This document shows positions 49,901 to 60,700 of a stretch of 64,000 nucleotides of DNA, one piece after another. The stretch comes from Ilyonectria destructans (taxonomy: Eukaryota > Ascomycota > Sordariomycetes > Hypocreales > Nectriaceae). The stretch is taken from positions 1,116,001 through 1,180,000 of the forward strand of contig JAHEWK010000004.1 of the NCBI GenBank assembly GCA_020740775.1. Reading direction: 5' to 3'. The notes beneath the pieces were generated by a model. The model ran no database searches and was not told where the DNA came from. It saw only the letters and a list, made by a program, of their open reading frames with translations. Position numbers and translations under genes: made by a program. Within the stretch, counting starts at the first letter, position 1; the number at the start of each line of letters is the position of its first letter.

Positions 49901-50499
49901 CCTTTAAGGAGTGGTAATATCTTAGCTGCTTTCTTACTAAAGGTTTTATATTCTAATTTAAGCTTAAGAGGTAGAGTTTCTACTTTCTCTTTTTAGCTTT
50001 TACTTAAGGCGGCTATAGGCTATTTATTTAGTAAGAGAGCTATATATATATATATTATAAAGACTCTCTTATTATTTTTAATTAGATTTCTTATAAAAGA
50101 CTTTAGGTTCTAAATTAATACCTCTTTATAGGTTTATAAATAGGTTTGGGTATTAATAATAATCTTTTTATCTTTTATAGCCTGAAATAATAGTAGTAAG
50201 TTACTGGCTCCTTTTAGGCGTATAGCTTTAATAAATAGTTAATAGATTTTCTATAGAAACTCTTTATAGTTTATTAGAAAGAAGGTTAATTAGTATGCTA
50301 GTAGTAATAGTATAATTACTTTATTAAAACTTTCTAGACTTAGAGCTTTTTACTTCTTATTAGCCTTTAAATCTAATCTTTATATTAATCTCTAGCTAAT
50401 AATTAATACTTATATATAAGTATTTATATCTATACTAACTTCTTTTTTATTAAGTGTTTAGATTATAAGTACTTAGCTTTAGATAATCTAGCTAATAGA

Positions 50500-51900
50500 T
50501 ATTAGCTTTATCTTTAGTATAAGTCCCCTTATCTTAGATACTCTACCTACTTATTTTCCGAGGAATCTAGTTTTTTTATTCTAGCTGCTATAGGTTGGAC
50601 TGCTATTAGTCTCTATCTGTTATATTAATTAGAAGGTCTTAATTTTTTGTTGGGTTTTAGGTATTATAATGCTATATATTCTATTTATTAGCAGTTATAA
50701 TACTGGACTTTATTTAGGTTGCCTCTTGCGGTTTGTTTGTTGGGTATTTGGGTTCTGCTTTTTCTAGAGTGGTTTTATCTGTATTTTTACCCTTTAGCTG
50801 GGGTGTATTAATAGCCTCTTAAGGGGTATTCTCTATTTCGGGATGCTTTATATAAGGAATCTGATCTTGGGGTCTTTAACCTTCTCTCTTAAGATTAATT
50901 TGAGTTTTTTCTCTTCTGGCTCTATAGAAGGCTGGTGTTATTAAAGTATTGCTATAGATAGTGGGCTTTTTAAGCTAGTTCTTAAGTTTGGAGGATATCT
51001 ATCCTTATCTTGCGGACTTCTTTCTTTACTTGAGGTTGAAATTTAAAGTAATACTAATAGGCTAGGATTGGGTTGTCCTCTATATGAGCTGTACCTAAGG
51101 CGGTATAAATTGCTCTTTAGGTATTAAAGTAGTCTATTAGAGACTAATTAGCAAGCTGCTATAGCTCTATTAGGCTATCTTAAAGCTTAATCTCCCTTTA
51201 ACCTAGGTCTATATGCTATTTCTATAAGAAGGCTATAAAGTCTTCCCACTTTGGATTTATTAAGCCCTTAGTGTGTACTTGCTATTAGGTCTGTAAGGAG
51301 GCATAAAGCTTTATGCTTAACTAGCTGATCTTCTGATGGTTTTTAGCTGTAACTTTTATATTATTTGCCTTCTAGACAGTATAGATCCAGTTATCTATTT
51401 CTATACTAATTATATTTTTTTAGAGGGTTATATAGGTATACTGTAGGGGCCTTTTATATTTCTTTAGGGGTTTTAGCCCTAATACTCTTACTATCTATTT
51501 AATTAGGTATATCTAGAAGGCTTAGTCTTTCTGCCTTTATACTTTAAAGTATTTCTTAGCGGCAGCCTATTAAGCTATTATAACTAACAGTAGGGTCTAG
51601 ACCAGTATAGATTTATAAGGGTGCTTATATACTTATTAAGTACCTGCTGAATATTCCTATAAGTTCGACTTATAGGAATATATCCCTTAGGACTCTAGGT
51701 ATTCTAACTTAAAGGATTGACTTTTGGTCCTGCTATATATAGTTATATTCAGTCTGTTGACTATTAGTATATTGGGTTAATATTCTTAGATAAGTTTATT
51801 TAGTTTATTTTTAGTATTAGGTTGGGGTTTATTTCTTCCTTCTATACTTAATAGTTTAAGGTTTTCTTTTTATATAATAGTAAGTAGCTGGATCTTACTT
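50500..51900 (-). pseudogene. Gag of M (dead, comparatively well preserved)
   Basis: Minus-strand frame over about 51,050-51,270 reads NPKWEDFIAFL, then HIDLG-x-REIKL-x-DSLIEL, then YFNT-x-RAIYTALGTAHIEDNPILA. This is a helical capsid-like sequence, of the general kind seen in Ty3/gypsy Gag, with Gln or Trp codons as stops. It lies just after the 5' LTR as expected. No zinc knuckle was located with certainty. Capsid assembly is inferred from position and pattern. Confidence 0.6.
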
Positions 51901-51991
51901 ATAGCCTAGCTGCTCTATTTAAGGATACTTTATATCTTTTGTATTTTATATAATATACTGGTAATCTAATAGGGTGTAGAAGTAAATAAAT

Positions 51992-52173
51992 TATAAGGGT
52001 TAGCTTTATTAGGGTAATATATAAAGATCTTAAGGTAGAGTCTGCTATATTATAAAGTATTTACTTATTAAGTATAGAGATTATACTTAATAAATAGAGC
52101 TATAAATACTATATTATATAATCTTACTTTAGTATGGGGCGGGATACTATTTCTTATTGCTTTAACTCTTATA
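51992..52173 (-). repeat. 5' LTR of M (182 bp)
   Basis: Same termini TATAAGGG...CTCTTATA and same length as 44,507-44,688. It keeps GGGGCGGG at about 52,136-52,143, where the other copy has GGGTAG, showing fewer mutations here. Followed by AAAAA (TSD). Confidence 0.9.
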
Positions 52174-52199
52174 AAAAAGAGAGAAAAAAGAAGCTTTCT

Positions 52200-53070
52200 T
52201 TACTATAATAAGAATCTTATAAAGATACCTCTAATTAATAGGCTCTTTTAATAACTAACCTTTTATTCTTTCTAATTAAATTAAATCTATTAGAAAAATA
52301 AAAAAGCTAACTACTTTAAGCTTAAAAGCTTTAGCTTAATTTAAAGCTAGATTAAGACTATTAAACTATATTTTAATTTCAGTATAAAGAATTTTAAAGT
52401 ATAGAAAAATTACTATATTAATCTTTAGAATCTATTAATTAAGCTTTAAGATAGTAAGATATTAACTATAAGAATACTAGTAGATTACTATTAAAACCCT
52501 TTAGAATTAGCCTATAAGCTTAAGCCTTAAGTAGGCCTACTTAAAGCTAAAGATTAATATAAAGTAAAGAGATAAACCTTTAGAAATAGACTTATTAAGT
52601 TAAAATCTAATTATACTACTTTATCTACTTTAAGTTCTATTTCTTTTTTAGTTATAGCCTTTAGCTGCTATTTCTTATAATTCTTTAACTTCTATTTCTT
52701 TTTAAGAGATTAATATAGAAATATAGAATAAAAAAAGTTATATAAATATCTATTTAAACTGAAACTTTAGTAAAATCTAACTGACTAATTACTAAATCTA
52801 ATTTAGATAAGCTATAGTAATTCTTTATAAACTTTATAGAGGTTTTATTAGCTAATAAGAATAAGAATAAGAAATAAAATCCTATTAAGTAATTAATTAT
52901 AGAAGAGGTAATAATTAAATAAGGATATTAAGTATAAAGTCTATTAGAAGACTTTAAGTTTATTAAAGATAGCTTTTAATTAGAAATACTAAACCTTTAG
53001 TATAGCTAGAAATTTTTTTAAAGATATTTTAAAGCTAGCTTATATAACTTAAACTTAATAATAATAATAA
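52200..53070 (+). pseudogene. Gag of gypsy H (dead)
   Basis: Plus-strand frame with Gln-type stops. An L-x-QNLTDQLLNLIQISYSNSL-like stretch at 52,755-52,825 has the L-x-x-GLS-x-x-L-x-x-x-L form with an aliphatic C-terminal capsid helix. It is followed by a basic IRIRIRNK run (about 52,858-52,882), a usual end of the capsid domain in gypsy Gag. The same region is repeated inverted at 23,091-23,690. Identification is by pattern and by the reverse transcriptase downstream. Confidence 0.5.
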
Positions 53071-53869
53071 AAAACTGTAACTATAGATACTATAGAATCT
53101 AATTAAGATTTCTATAAGGTAAATAGTATAAAAGTTAGAAGAATACTTTAGTTTAGATACTTTAAGACTTACTATAGTAATAAGTAGCTTATTTAGAGAT
53201 ATTATATAATATTACTAAAAGACTATAGACTCTATACTAAAAATATCATTATTAAAATTACTATTCTAACTACTATTTTAAATTCTATATAGTTATATAC
53301 TTATATAAATATAATAAGAAACTTAATCTATTAATTATAAACCTGATTACAGTCTTTTACCTCTTCTAACTATTAAATATATAACCTCCTCTATAATATC
53401 CCTCTATTAATTCCCTTAGATTCTTATAGTTATTAATTCTTTAGCTATAAATTAACTAATATTATATTATTTATTAGCTATATAAACTATATTATATTAT
53501 ATAAGCTATTAATAAATACTCTTTCTGCTAGAGAAAGTATATACCTTTAGTATTTTTAAACTAAAGTCTTAAGATAGATTATCTCTATAGTAACCTAGAG
53601 TTATAAAGCTATATCTTAATCTGCTAGCTCTTAAATTATATAATAGCTAAAAGCTATTAGCTATACTAAATAAAGCTTATTAGATTAATTAATTTAGATT
53701 TCTATAATATCTTTAAATTCTAACTTTTTAGCTATAATTTATATCCTTAAAATAAAAATTAAATTACTTAAAATTAAGTAATAGAGATTAAAAAAAAAGC
53801 TATAAGTATATTAATAATTAGAAAAGATTATATTAGTCTATAGTATAGAGCGGAAAGTAGATATCTTCA

Positions 53870-53914
53870 GTTAGTTAAGTAGTTAGTTAAATAGTTAGTT
53901 AAGTAATTAATTAA
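53870..53914. repeat. 12-bp tandem array in D1
   Basis: Units TTAGTTAAGTAG / TTAGTTAAATAG / TTAGTTAAGTAA followed by TTAATTAAG. An equivalent array is present in D2 at about 55,790-55,834. Confidence 0.75.
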
Positions 53915-54001
53915 GATATATATAAAGATAGAAGAATAATTAGAATATAAGAGGTAAGGCTTATAGAGCTTTTATATTTATTATAATTTTGCCTTTTTTA
54001 A

Positions 54002-54067
54002 GATTTAGCTTTTTTAGTAGATTTAGCTTTTCCAGTAGATTTAGCTTTTTCAGTAGATTTAGCTTTT
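54002..54067 (-). repeat. 18-bp tandem array in D1 (basic hexapeptide repeat)
   Basis: Units GATTTAGCTTTTTTAGTA, the same with TTCC, and the same with TTTC before AGTA, plus a partial fourth. 18 bp keeps the frame; minus strand reads K-A-K-S-T-x repeats. Decayed equivalent in D2 at about 55,914-55,981. Confidence 0.75.
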
Positions 54068-54290
54068 TTAAGATATAGCTATTTCTATAGCTTATTAAAA
54101 TATTAAAAAAGGTAACTAATTAAACTAGAAATTTTAGTCTATTTAAGTAAACTGTTAATCTTTAAACAGACTGAATATATAGTCTGTATTATTAATACTA
54201 TTATTAGTATTTCTTTTACTATTAAGCTTTTAGTCTTCCCTCTGGATATATATATACTAGAGTACTTTAACCTCTTAATACTAAAAATAT

Positions 54291-55169
54291 AAAAAACCTC
54301 CAGCTTATAACTATAAGCTTCTATTTAATAAAGCTATTAGTATTAAGATTAATAATTAGATTTATATAATTAAATTTAATAATAATCTCTAATTAAATTT
54401 ATTAGTAGTATACTAAATTAAGTAGATAATAATTAAATTTATATATATAATATAGATATAATAGTAGAATTATACTAAAAGATTAAGCTATTTAGAATTT
54501 ATATAGAAGGATTTTTTAGTCTTTATTAGAAAATAATATATTAATCTAGCTCTATATAAGTAATAGCTTTATAATAAGCTTATAGAGCTTAAATAGACTA
54601 ATAGATAAATACTAATAGAATACTTTACTATATAGAGTTCTTTATATACCTTTTTTAATATAGTTAAATAAAAAAAGAGCTCTATTTTTATCTATTAATA
54701 CTATTATAAACTGAAATAGTAATTAAAAAATAAAATAAACTAAATAAAAATTAAGCTTAAGAGATTTTATAAAATAGTATATAAAGTAGAGTAATTATAG
54801 ATATATTTTAACTAAAGTAGTAAATTTATATAGAATAAGAATTATAAAAGAGGTTATTTTAATTAAACTTAAAAAGACTTTAAAACGTTTCTAAACTCTA
54901 GCTATAAAAGTAAAAATAGATAATTTTAAAGCTATTTTTTATTATAGAGCTACTTAAAAGAAGAAATATTATAGAATATAAACTCTAAATATATAGATAC
55001 TATATTATAGAGGTTAAATAGTAAGCTGCTAATATAAAAAGCTAGAAGTAAGATTTCAAACTATATCTATTATAAGTATAATAAGCTAGACTATTTTATA
55101 AGAAAATATAAAGAAGGATATCTTTAGATTCTAAGAAATACTAATAAATTTATAGTAAATATCCAGAAT
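54291..55169 (+). pseudogene. Middle part of gypsy H (between D1 and D2)
   Basis: About 880 bp of H with plus-strand remnants. Around 54,940-55,060 are several Tyr-for-Cys patterns (FYYRAT...KKKYY...ILYYRGQIVSCQYKK) that may be former zinc knuckles of Gag or the start of protease. No motif is complete. A rare CG remains at about 54,885 (AAAACGTTTC). Confidence 0.35.
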
Positions 55170-55183
55170 ATAGATACTTAAAT

Positions 55184-56193
55184 TATTATTAAAATTACTA
55201 TTCTAACTACTATTTCAAATTCTATATTACATACTTATATAAGTATAATAAGAAATTTAGTCTATTAATTATAAACCTAATTACAGTCTTTTACCTCTTT
55301 TAAACCTCCTCTATAATATCCCTCTATTAATTTCCTTAGGTTCTTATAGTTATTAATTCTTTAGCTATAAGTTAATTAATACTATATTATTTATTAGCTA
55401 TATAGACTATATAGTACTATATAAGCTATTAATAAATACTCTTTCTGCTGGAGAAAGTATATATCTTTAGTATTTTTAAATTAAAGCTTTAAAATAAACT
55501 AACTCTATAGTAACTTAAAGTTATAAAACTATATTTTAACCTACTAACTTTTAAATTATATAATAGCTAAAAACTATTAGCTATACTAAATAAAGCTTAT
55601 TATATTAGTTAATTTAGACTTCTATAATATCTTTAAATTCTAACTTTTTAGCTGTAATTTATAGCCTTAAAATAAAAATTAAATTACTTAAAATTAAGTA
55701 ATAGAGATTAAAAGAGAAGCTATAAGTATACTGATAATTAGAAATAACTATATTAGTTTATAGTATAAAATAGAAAGATATCTTTAGTTAGTTAAGTAGT
55801 TAGTTAAGTAGTTAGTTAAGTAGTTAATTAAGATATATATAAGAATAGAAGGATAATTAGAATATAAAAGGGCTTATAGAGCTTTTATATCTATTATAAT
55901 TTTGCTTTTTTTAAGATCTAGCTTTTTTAGTAGATTTAGTTTTTCTAGTAAATCTAGCTTTTTTAGTAGATTTAGCTTTTTTAAGATATAGTTATTCCTA
56001 CAGCTTATTAAGGTATTAAAAAAGGTAATTAGTTAGACTAGAAATCTTAATCTATTTAAGTAAACTGTTAACCTTTAAATAGACTGAATATATAGTCTGT
56101 ATTATTAATACTATTATTAGTATTTTTTTTTTTACTATTAAGCTTTTAGTTCCCTCTTTAGGTATATATATACTAAGGCACTTTAACCTCTTA
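55184..56193 (-). mobile_element. Element D, copy 2 (1,010 bp) with 14-bp TSD
   Basis: Same ends as D1 (c/t ATTATTAAAATTACTATT at the left, CTTTAACCTCTTA at the right). The bases ATAGATACTTAAAT occur on both sides (55,170-55,183 and 56,194-56,207), a 14-bp duplication, different in sequence from that of D1. D2 is therefore an independent insertion rather than a segmental copy. About 20 bp shorter than D1, partly from a gap near 55,305. The 18-bp and 12-bp arrays are present but more mutated. Confidence 0.8.
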
Positions 56194-56207
56194 ATAGATA
56201 CTTAAAT

Positions 56208-56880
56208 AAAGAAATTTAACTTATTAGAAAATAAATAGATATAGAGGGAGAATTAGCTTTATTTATACTAAAAAGTAAAATAATATTAATTAATTTAATT
56301 ATTAAAAGTAAAATATTAATACTAAATATCTATAAGATAGAGAAAGTAAATATAGATATAGATACTTATATATAAGTAGATATTATTAATATCTATTTAA
56401 TAAAGTAGTTAAAATTAAAGCTATAAGATAATTAGTAGGCTTTTATCTTAAGAGTATATAATAGGGAAATTATACCCTTAAATTAAGTATATTAATTAAT
56501 ATTCTTTTTAATTAATAGTATCGGCTATCTATATAAAATCTATTAGCTTTTTATAGAAGTAAACTAAAATAAGAATACTAATAACTTACTGCTATTTTTA
56601 TATTTAATAGGAATAAAAAGATATTTAGATTAATATAGCTAAATATATCTAGCAGTATAAAGTATTCTTTATTACTATTTTAGAAGATTTTGTAAAAAGA
56701 ATTATAGAAAATAAATAGAAAATATATATCTACTATATTTTAGGTATATTTTTACTAAATAAATATCTAATAGATATTTTTAATAAGAAATTAGAAATAG
56801 TAGTATTAATATTACTAATTAAATTAAAAGATAAAAAGAGGATATTTAATAAGAATATAGCTAAAATACTATTACTACTA
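56208..56880 (+). pseudogene. Protease/linker part of gypsy H
   Basis: Plus-strand frame with mainly Gln-type stops between D2 and the reverse transcriptase start. A GIFLLNKYLI-like stretch (about 56,740-56,770) precedes the polymerase lead-in. No D-S/T-G protease triad is recognisable; the role is inferred from position only. One CG is retained near 56,522. Confidence 0.35.
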
Positions 56881-57200
56881 AAAGAAGCTAAATATACTAT
56901 TAATATTTAAAAAAATAAGAAACTACTATATAAATTAATTTATCTATTAAATAGAGATTAATATAAAATATTAAGATAATATATTAATAAGAATCTAGTA
57001 TATAGCTATATTATAAAATTAGTAAGTAAAATAAAATTCTATTTTATTTATATTTAAGAAGAATAAATTAATTTAATTATATATAGACTACTAAAAATTA
57101 AATACTATTATTATTAAGAATTAATATTCTCTTTCTCTTATTAAAAATCTATTAAATTAACTCTTTAAAATAAAATAAATTTTAAAGATTAATATTAAAA
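56880..57200 (+). pseudogene. Reverse transcriptase start of gypsy H (dead, truncated)
   Basis: Plus strand: YTINIQKNKKLLYKLIYLLNRDQYKILRQYINKNL fits, residue by residue, the D-H-x-I-x-L-x-x-x-x-P-x-x-x-x-Y-x-L-S-x-x-E-L-x-x-L-R-x-Y-I-x-x-N-L lead-in of Ty3/gypsy reverse transcriptase (about 56,893-57,000). YSYIIKLVSKIKF is the G-x-I-R-x-S-x-S-P segment; a degraded L-x-YR-L-x-x-I block follows near 57,080-57,105. Sequence after 57,130 is too eroded. The catalytic box would lie beyond D3 and is missing. Confidence 0.65.
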
Positions 57201-57291
57201 ATACCTACTACTAAATATAAATTAAATTAAATAACTACTAAAAGACTACTTTTTAAATATAGTATAATTACTATAAATATATAATTATACT

Positions 57292-57428
57292 TATTATTAA
57301 AATTACTATTCTAACTACTATTTTAAATTCTATATAATTATATACTTATATAAGTATAATAAGAAACTTAATCTATTAATTATAAATCTAATTACAGTTT
57401 TTTACCTTTTTTAAACTTTCTTTATAAT
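57292..57428 (-). mobile_element. Element D, copy 3 (truncated, 137 bp)
   Basis: The first 137 bp match the left ends of D1 and D2 (TATTATTAAAATTACTATTC onward). It stops exactly where the LTR of gypsy B begins, so B inserted into D3, or removed its remainder. The right TSD is not available. Left flank is gypsy H, like the other two copies. Confidence 0.75.
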
Positions 57429-57654
57429 TATAATACTAATAGAGGGTATTATAATTTATAAGAGATTTAATAATAATAGTCAGATAGTAAAAAGATATAT
57501 TCCTAATAATAATAGAACTAAAGCTTACTCCTCTTCTCAATTAGAGGGGTAATACTATTTAATTATTTAAGTTTCACCTCTCAGTTAGGTTATATATCAG
57601 CTAACTATTAATTTCTTATTTACTACTAGACCTCTATATATTCCCCCTATTATA
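57429..57654 (-). repeat. 3' LTR of gypsy B (226 bp)
   Basis: Same length and ends (TATAATAC...CTATTATA) as 11,780-12,005. It keeps more C/G than the copy in A (for example CACCTCTCAG near 57,572-57,581). Just inside it a pyrimidine-rich AAATCCCCCTATTAA (57,655-57,669) is the polypurine tract on the sense strand. Confidence 0.85.
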
Positions 57655-58499
57655 AAATCCCCCTATTAACCTGCAGTATCTTTATTAGATAGTTAATAGT
57701 TTTAGTTATAGAAATTATAAATACCCTAAAGTAATTAACCTACCTAAAGGTATTAGGCCTTAGTTATCTGGAAATAGTAAGTCTTAAAAATAAGAACTCT
57801 AATTATAGGCAGAATAATATTATTAATATAATCAGTAGTATTTATAGAAGAATTAGATATATTTATAAATTATAATACCAATTTCTAATTTTTATAGTAT
57901 CTAAATTCTTATTAGCTTAATTGCCCTTTATTTAGGGAGTAATTATATTAGAAGTAATTAAGATTATATAATATAGTAGCTATATAAATACAGCTATATC
58001 TATCTAAATCTAACTTCTTTCTCTCTTTATTATTCTTACCCTATAGATTTATATTACCTACTATTCTTTCTATCTACTTTCTTCTTTTTAATTTTATCTT
58101 TTTTTTTTTATATTATAGTACCTTTAACTTCCGTCCGAAACTATATTTATTTAGAGTAGATATCTAGCTATACTTCTTAAAGTACCTCTTAGATTTTAAT
58201 TCTAATTACTTCAGCCTACTTATCTCTATATAGAGAGTCTATTAAGGTTATAGGTATTTAATATATATTCTGCCTCCACTCTATCTTATAAAATAGTAAG
58301 GCTAATTAATTCCAATTCTATATAGATTAAACCCCTTTTAACCTAAAGATAGTTTTCTATCTTTATAATAATACTACTTCTAGTTATTATTAATATTATA
58401 TTCAGACTAAAGCTACTTATAAACTATAAGTCTTTTCTTCTTTTTAACTATTTATTTACTAATTATTTTAATATAGCTATAATAATAGAGGGAGATACT

Positions 58500-60700
58500 T
58501 TTAATTTTAGCTCTTTCTATTAGTTTATATACTAGCTTCTAGAGTATATTAATAGCTCTTACTGCCTTTTTAGCTTAATCTTACTGTAAATTAAAACTAT
58601 AAAGACTATAATTCTACTATTAGAGAGTTTCTACTCTATAGAGAAGATCCACTCTATATATTATAAATTAAAAGGAACTATAGCCCTTATCTTAATAGGT
58701 ATTACTTATTCTAAATACTTAAAATAAATTAGCTAATATTTTCTCTAGAAAGCTTAATTCTAATATAAAACCCTTATTACTTCCTGCTATATTACTCTAG
58801 CTATCTATAAGTCCTTTAGTAATATATACCAAACTGTAAGTACTGCCTCTAACTTCTTAATATAAATATTACTAATAGTTTATTCTAAAGAAATAATATC
58901 CAGAATACCCAAAATTAAGTTAATTACTAGTACCCTTAATTACTTATATTAAATATAGAATTTTCCACTTAAATAGCAGCTAAAACTATATTTCGTCAGA
59001 AGATTAAGATTATTACTAGTAATACCTATAAGAATAAAAGTAATTAGAATTAAGCTCTTTCTCTTATTTAGAAATAACTACCAGCTGAGATTTTACTTTA
59101 GGTTCCTACTATTAAATTTTAAGTAGCTTTAGCTATACCTCTTTCTACTATTAAGAATAAGGTTATTCAGAAGGAAACTATAATATTAAATAAAAAAAAT
59201 AAAAATAAAAAGAAGCCTAAATTCTTTTTTACTTCTTATTAAGATTTATATTATTATACCCTTAATTATTACCTATTTAAAATAGAGTAGATTTAAGCTC
59301 TAATTATAGGGGTTTTTTTTTCTTATAGATATTAATAGTTTCTTTTTTATATACTCTAATACTAATTAAGCCTTAAGCTCTAGCCTTAATTAATCAGTTA
59401 TTAGAGCTTTTTATAGCCTTTTTTACTTTACTAATAACTTTTTATTTTATAATCTTCCTTTTAGATAACTGCACTTTTACTTAAGTTTTATAGCTACTTT
59501 AATATACTTCTTAATTAATTCTTATATACCCTCTATATTATCTTTAGTAACCTACTAATTATACTCTAATAGCCAGTTCTTCTATTTAACTAAAAAGTAA
59601 TTTACCTCCTACCTTTATTACTTATTTTTTACTTTCTCTACCTCCTACTAAAGGTTAATTTCTTTAAGGTCTAAAATTAGCAGTAGCTTAAATTAATCTT
59701 AATCCCTAAGGTATTAAAATTCTAAAAGGCTAATATAGAATATATTATAAATATAACTATATTTATCTAAAAGGGCTAAATAGTATATTTATAATCCGAT
59801 TTTCTTAAGAATTCAGAATAAACTAATTCTTTTTAATACTAATTTATATTTTTCTTCCTTAATATAAGGTTTTTTATTATAAGACTAACTAAACTGCTAA
59901 TTATAAAGGAAATATCCTTATATTATTTATTATAATTATCTATCTATCTTTTTACAGCTTTTTCCCAATACTCTTTAAGATCCTTATATAGCTTTTTAAG
60001 ATAATATACTCTTATACTAGCCTTTAGTACCCCCCTCCCAAATATATTATCCTTAATATATAAATTTAAATTAAAAAGGTAGCCTATTAAGACTTTAAAA
60101 AGGAAGAATCCAGTTATATTATTCTTAATATTATTATATATATATTATACTAACTGCAGTAATACTGCCTAATTACTTTATTATTTATTAATAAAGTATC
60201 TTAAGTAATATTTTAAAATTTAGTTTATTCTCTCTATTTATCTATTAATTTACAGATAAAATACTATTAAGAGATATCTTTTAATATTACTTTAATAGTA
60301 TAACTTAAACTAGAAATTACTTATAAATATCAAGCCTCTATTACTTATAATTCCCCTAGGGGACCTATATCTTAATTTAATCTTATTATAAAAGAGTTCT
60401 ATTAGCTCTACTATATTAATTATTATCTAAATAAAAAGAAATACTATATACTTTATATATCGGTTAACTATTACTAAGATTATATTAACCTCCTTTTCTC
60501 CTCACTAAACTAATAGAAATTCTATAATAAAATCTATTAAGATTTCTTATTAAAATTAATCTAATATTAAAAATAATATAAGCTTATTAAAAAATTTATA
60601 CCTCTTTACTATAGCTTCTTAATAGACTATATATATCTATACTCAATCTTTAATATCTTTATCTATTCCCACCTAGTAGAAATATCTTTAGAGAAAAGTC
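58500..60700 (-). pseudogene. Integrase of gypsy B (dead)
   Basis: Minus strand, about 60,290-60,560: a stretch reads EILIDFIIEFLLV, then NIILVIVNRYIKYI, then ELIELFYNKI, then YRSPRGIISNRGLIFISNF. These correspond to the DFI-x-GLP, YDAILVIVDR-x-TKY, A-E-L-x-x-x-x-I and G-x-P-x-GIVSDRGS-x-FTS-x-FW blocks of Ty3/gypsy integrase, with Asp to Asn and Ser to Leu changes. This is the clearest integrase in the window. The C-terminal half (58,500-60,280) is legible only as a basic, Gln-rich frame. Confidence 0.75.

Larger units (their letters stand above)
44507..52173 (-). mobile_element. Complete Ty3/gypsy retrotransposon M (7,667 bp)
   Basis: Bounded by two 182-bp direct repeats (44,507-44,688 and 51,992-52,173) and a perfect AAAAA duplication (44,502-44,506; 52,174-52,178). 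On the minus strand the order is 5' LTR, gag (about 50,500-51,900), protease region, reverse transcriptase (about 49,150-49,900), RNase H (about 48,600-49,150) and integrase (about 46,650-48,450). An extra 2 kb with an open stretch follows, then a polypurine tract next to the 3' LTR. It is less decayed than its surroundings, notably at both ends. It interrupts gypsy H, so it is younger than H. Stops in pol make it inactive. Confidence 0.85.
53247..54277 (-). mobile_element. Element D, copy 1 (1,031 bp) with 13-bp TSD
   Basis: Collinear over its whole length with 55,184-56,193. The bases ATACTAAAAATAT stand on both sides (53,234-53,246 and 54,278-54,290), a 13-bp duplication. Such variable, long duplications point to target-primed reverse transcription (SINE, LINE or retroposed RNA). 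There are no LTRs, no long terminal inverted repeats and no polymerase. On the minus strand an 18-bp array (54,002-54,067) would encode the repeated peptide KAKSTE/KAKSTG/KAKSTK. Also seen are a 12-bp TTAGTTAAGTAG array (53,870-53,914) and a short hairpin (54,164-54,187, CAGACT...AGTCTG). Orientation minus is a guess from the peptide repeat. Confidence 0.75.
52179..57291 (+). mobile_element. Gypsy H, Ty3/gypsy remnant split by D1, D2 (and M at its left)
   Basis: After removing the D insertions, 52,179-53,246, 54,278-55,183 and 56,194-57,291 read as one plus-strand gypsy element: gag (52,200-53,070), zinc-knuckle/protease region (about 54,800-55,180 and 56,210-56,870) and start of reverse transcriptase (about 56,880-57,200). 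D3 at 57,292 then cuts it off. Its left part lies beyond M, left of 44,502. A second piece of the same gag is at 23,091-23,690. The element is old, being the target of at least four later insertions. Confidence 0.65.

Noticed and set aside
44507..52173. Editing by an APOBEC-like deaminase as cause of the one-strand pattern in M
   Set aside because: No such enzyme is known to me from filamentous fungi, and gypsy B shows the opposite sign relative to its coding strand; single-strand RIP explains both.
54164..54187. CAGACT...AGTCTG hairpin in D as a terminator or tRNA-like stem
   Set aside because: Only a 6-7 bp stem with AT loop, no further arms of a tRNA; conserved in D2 only because it is part of the repeat.
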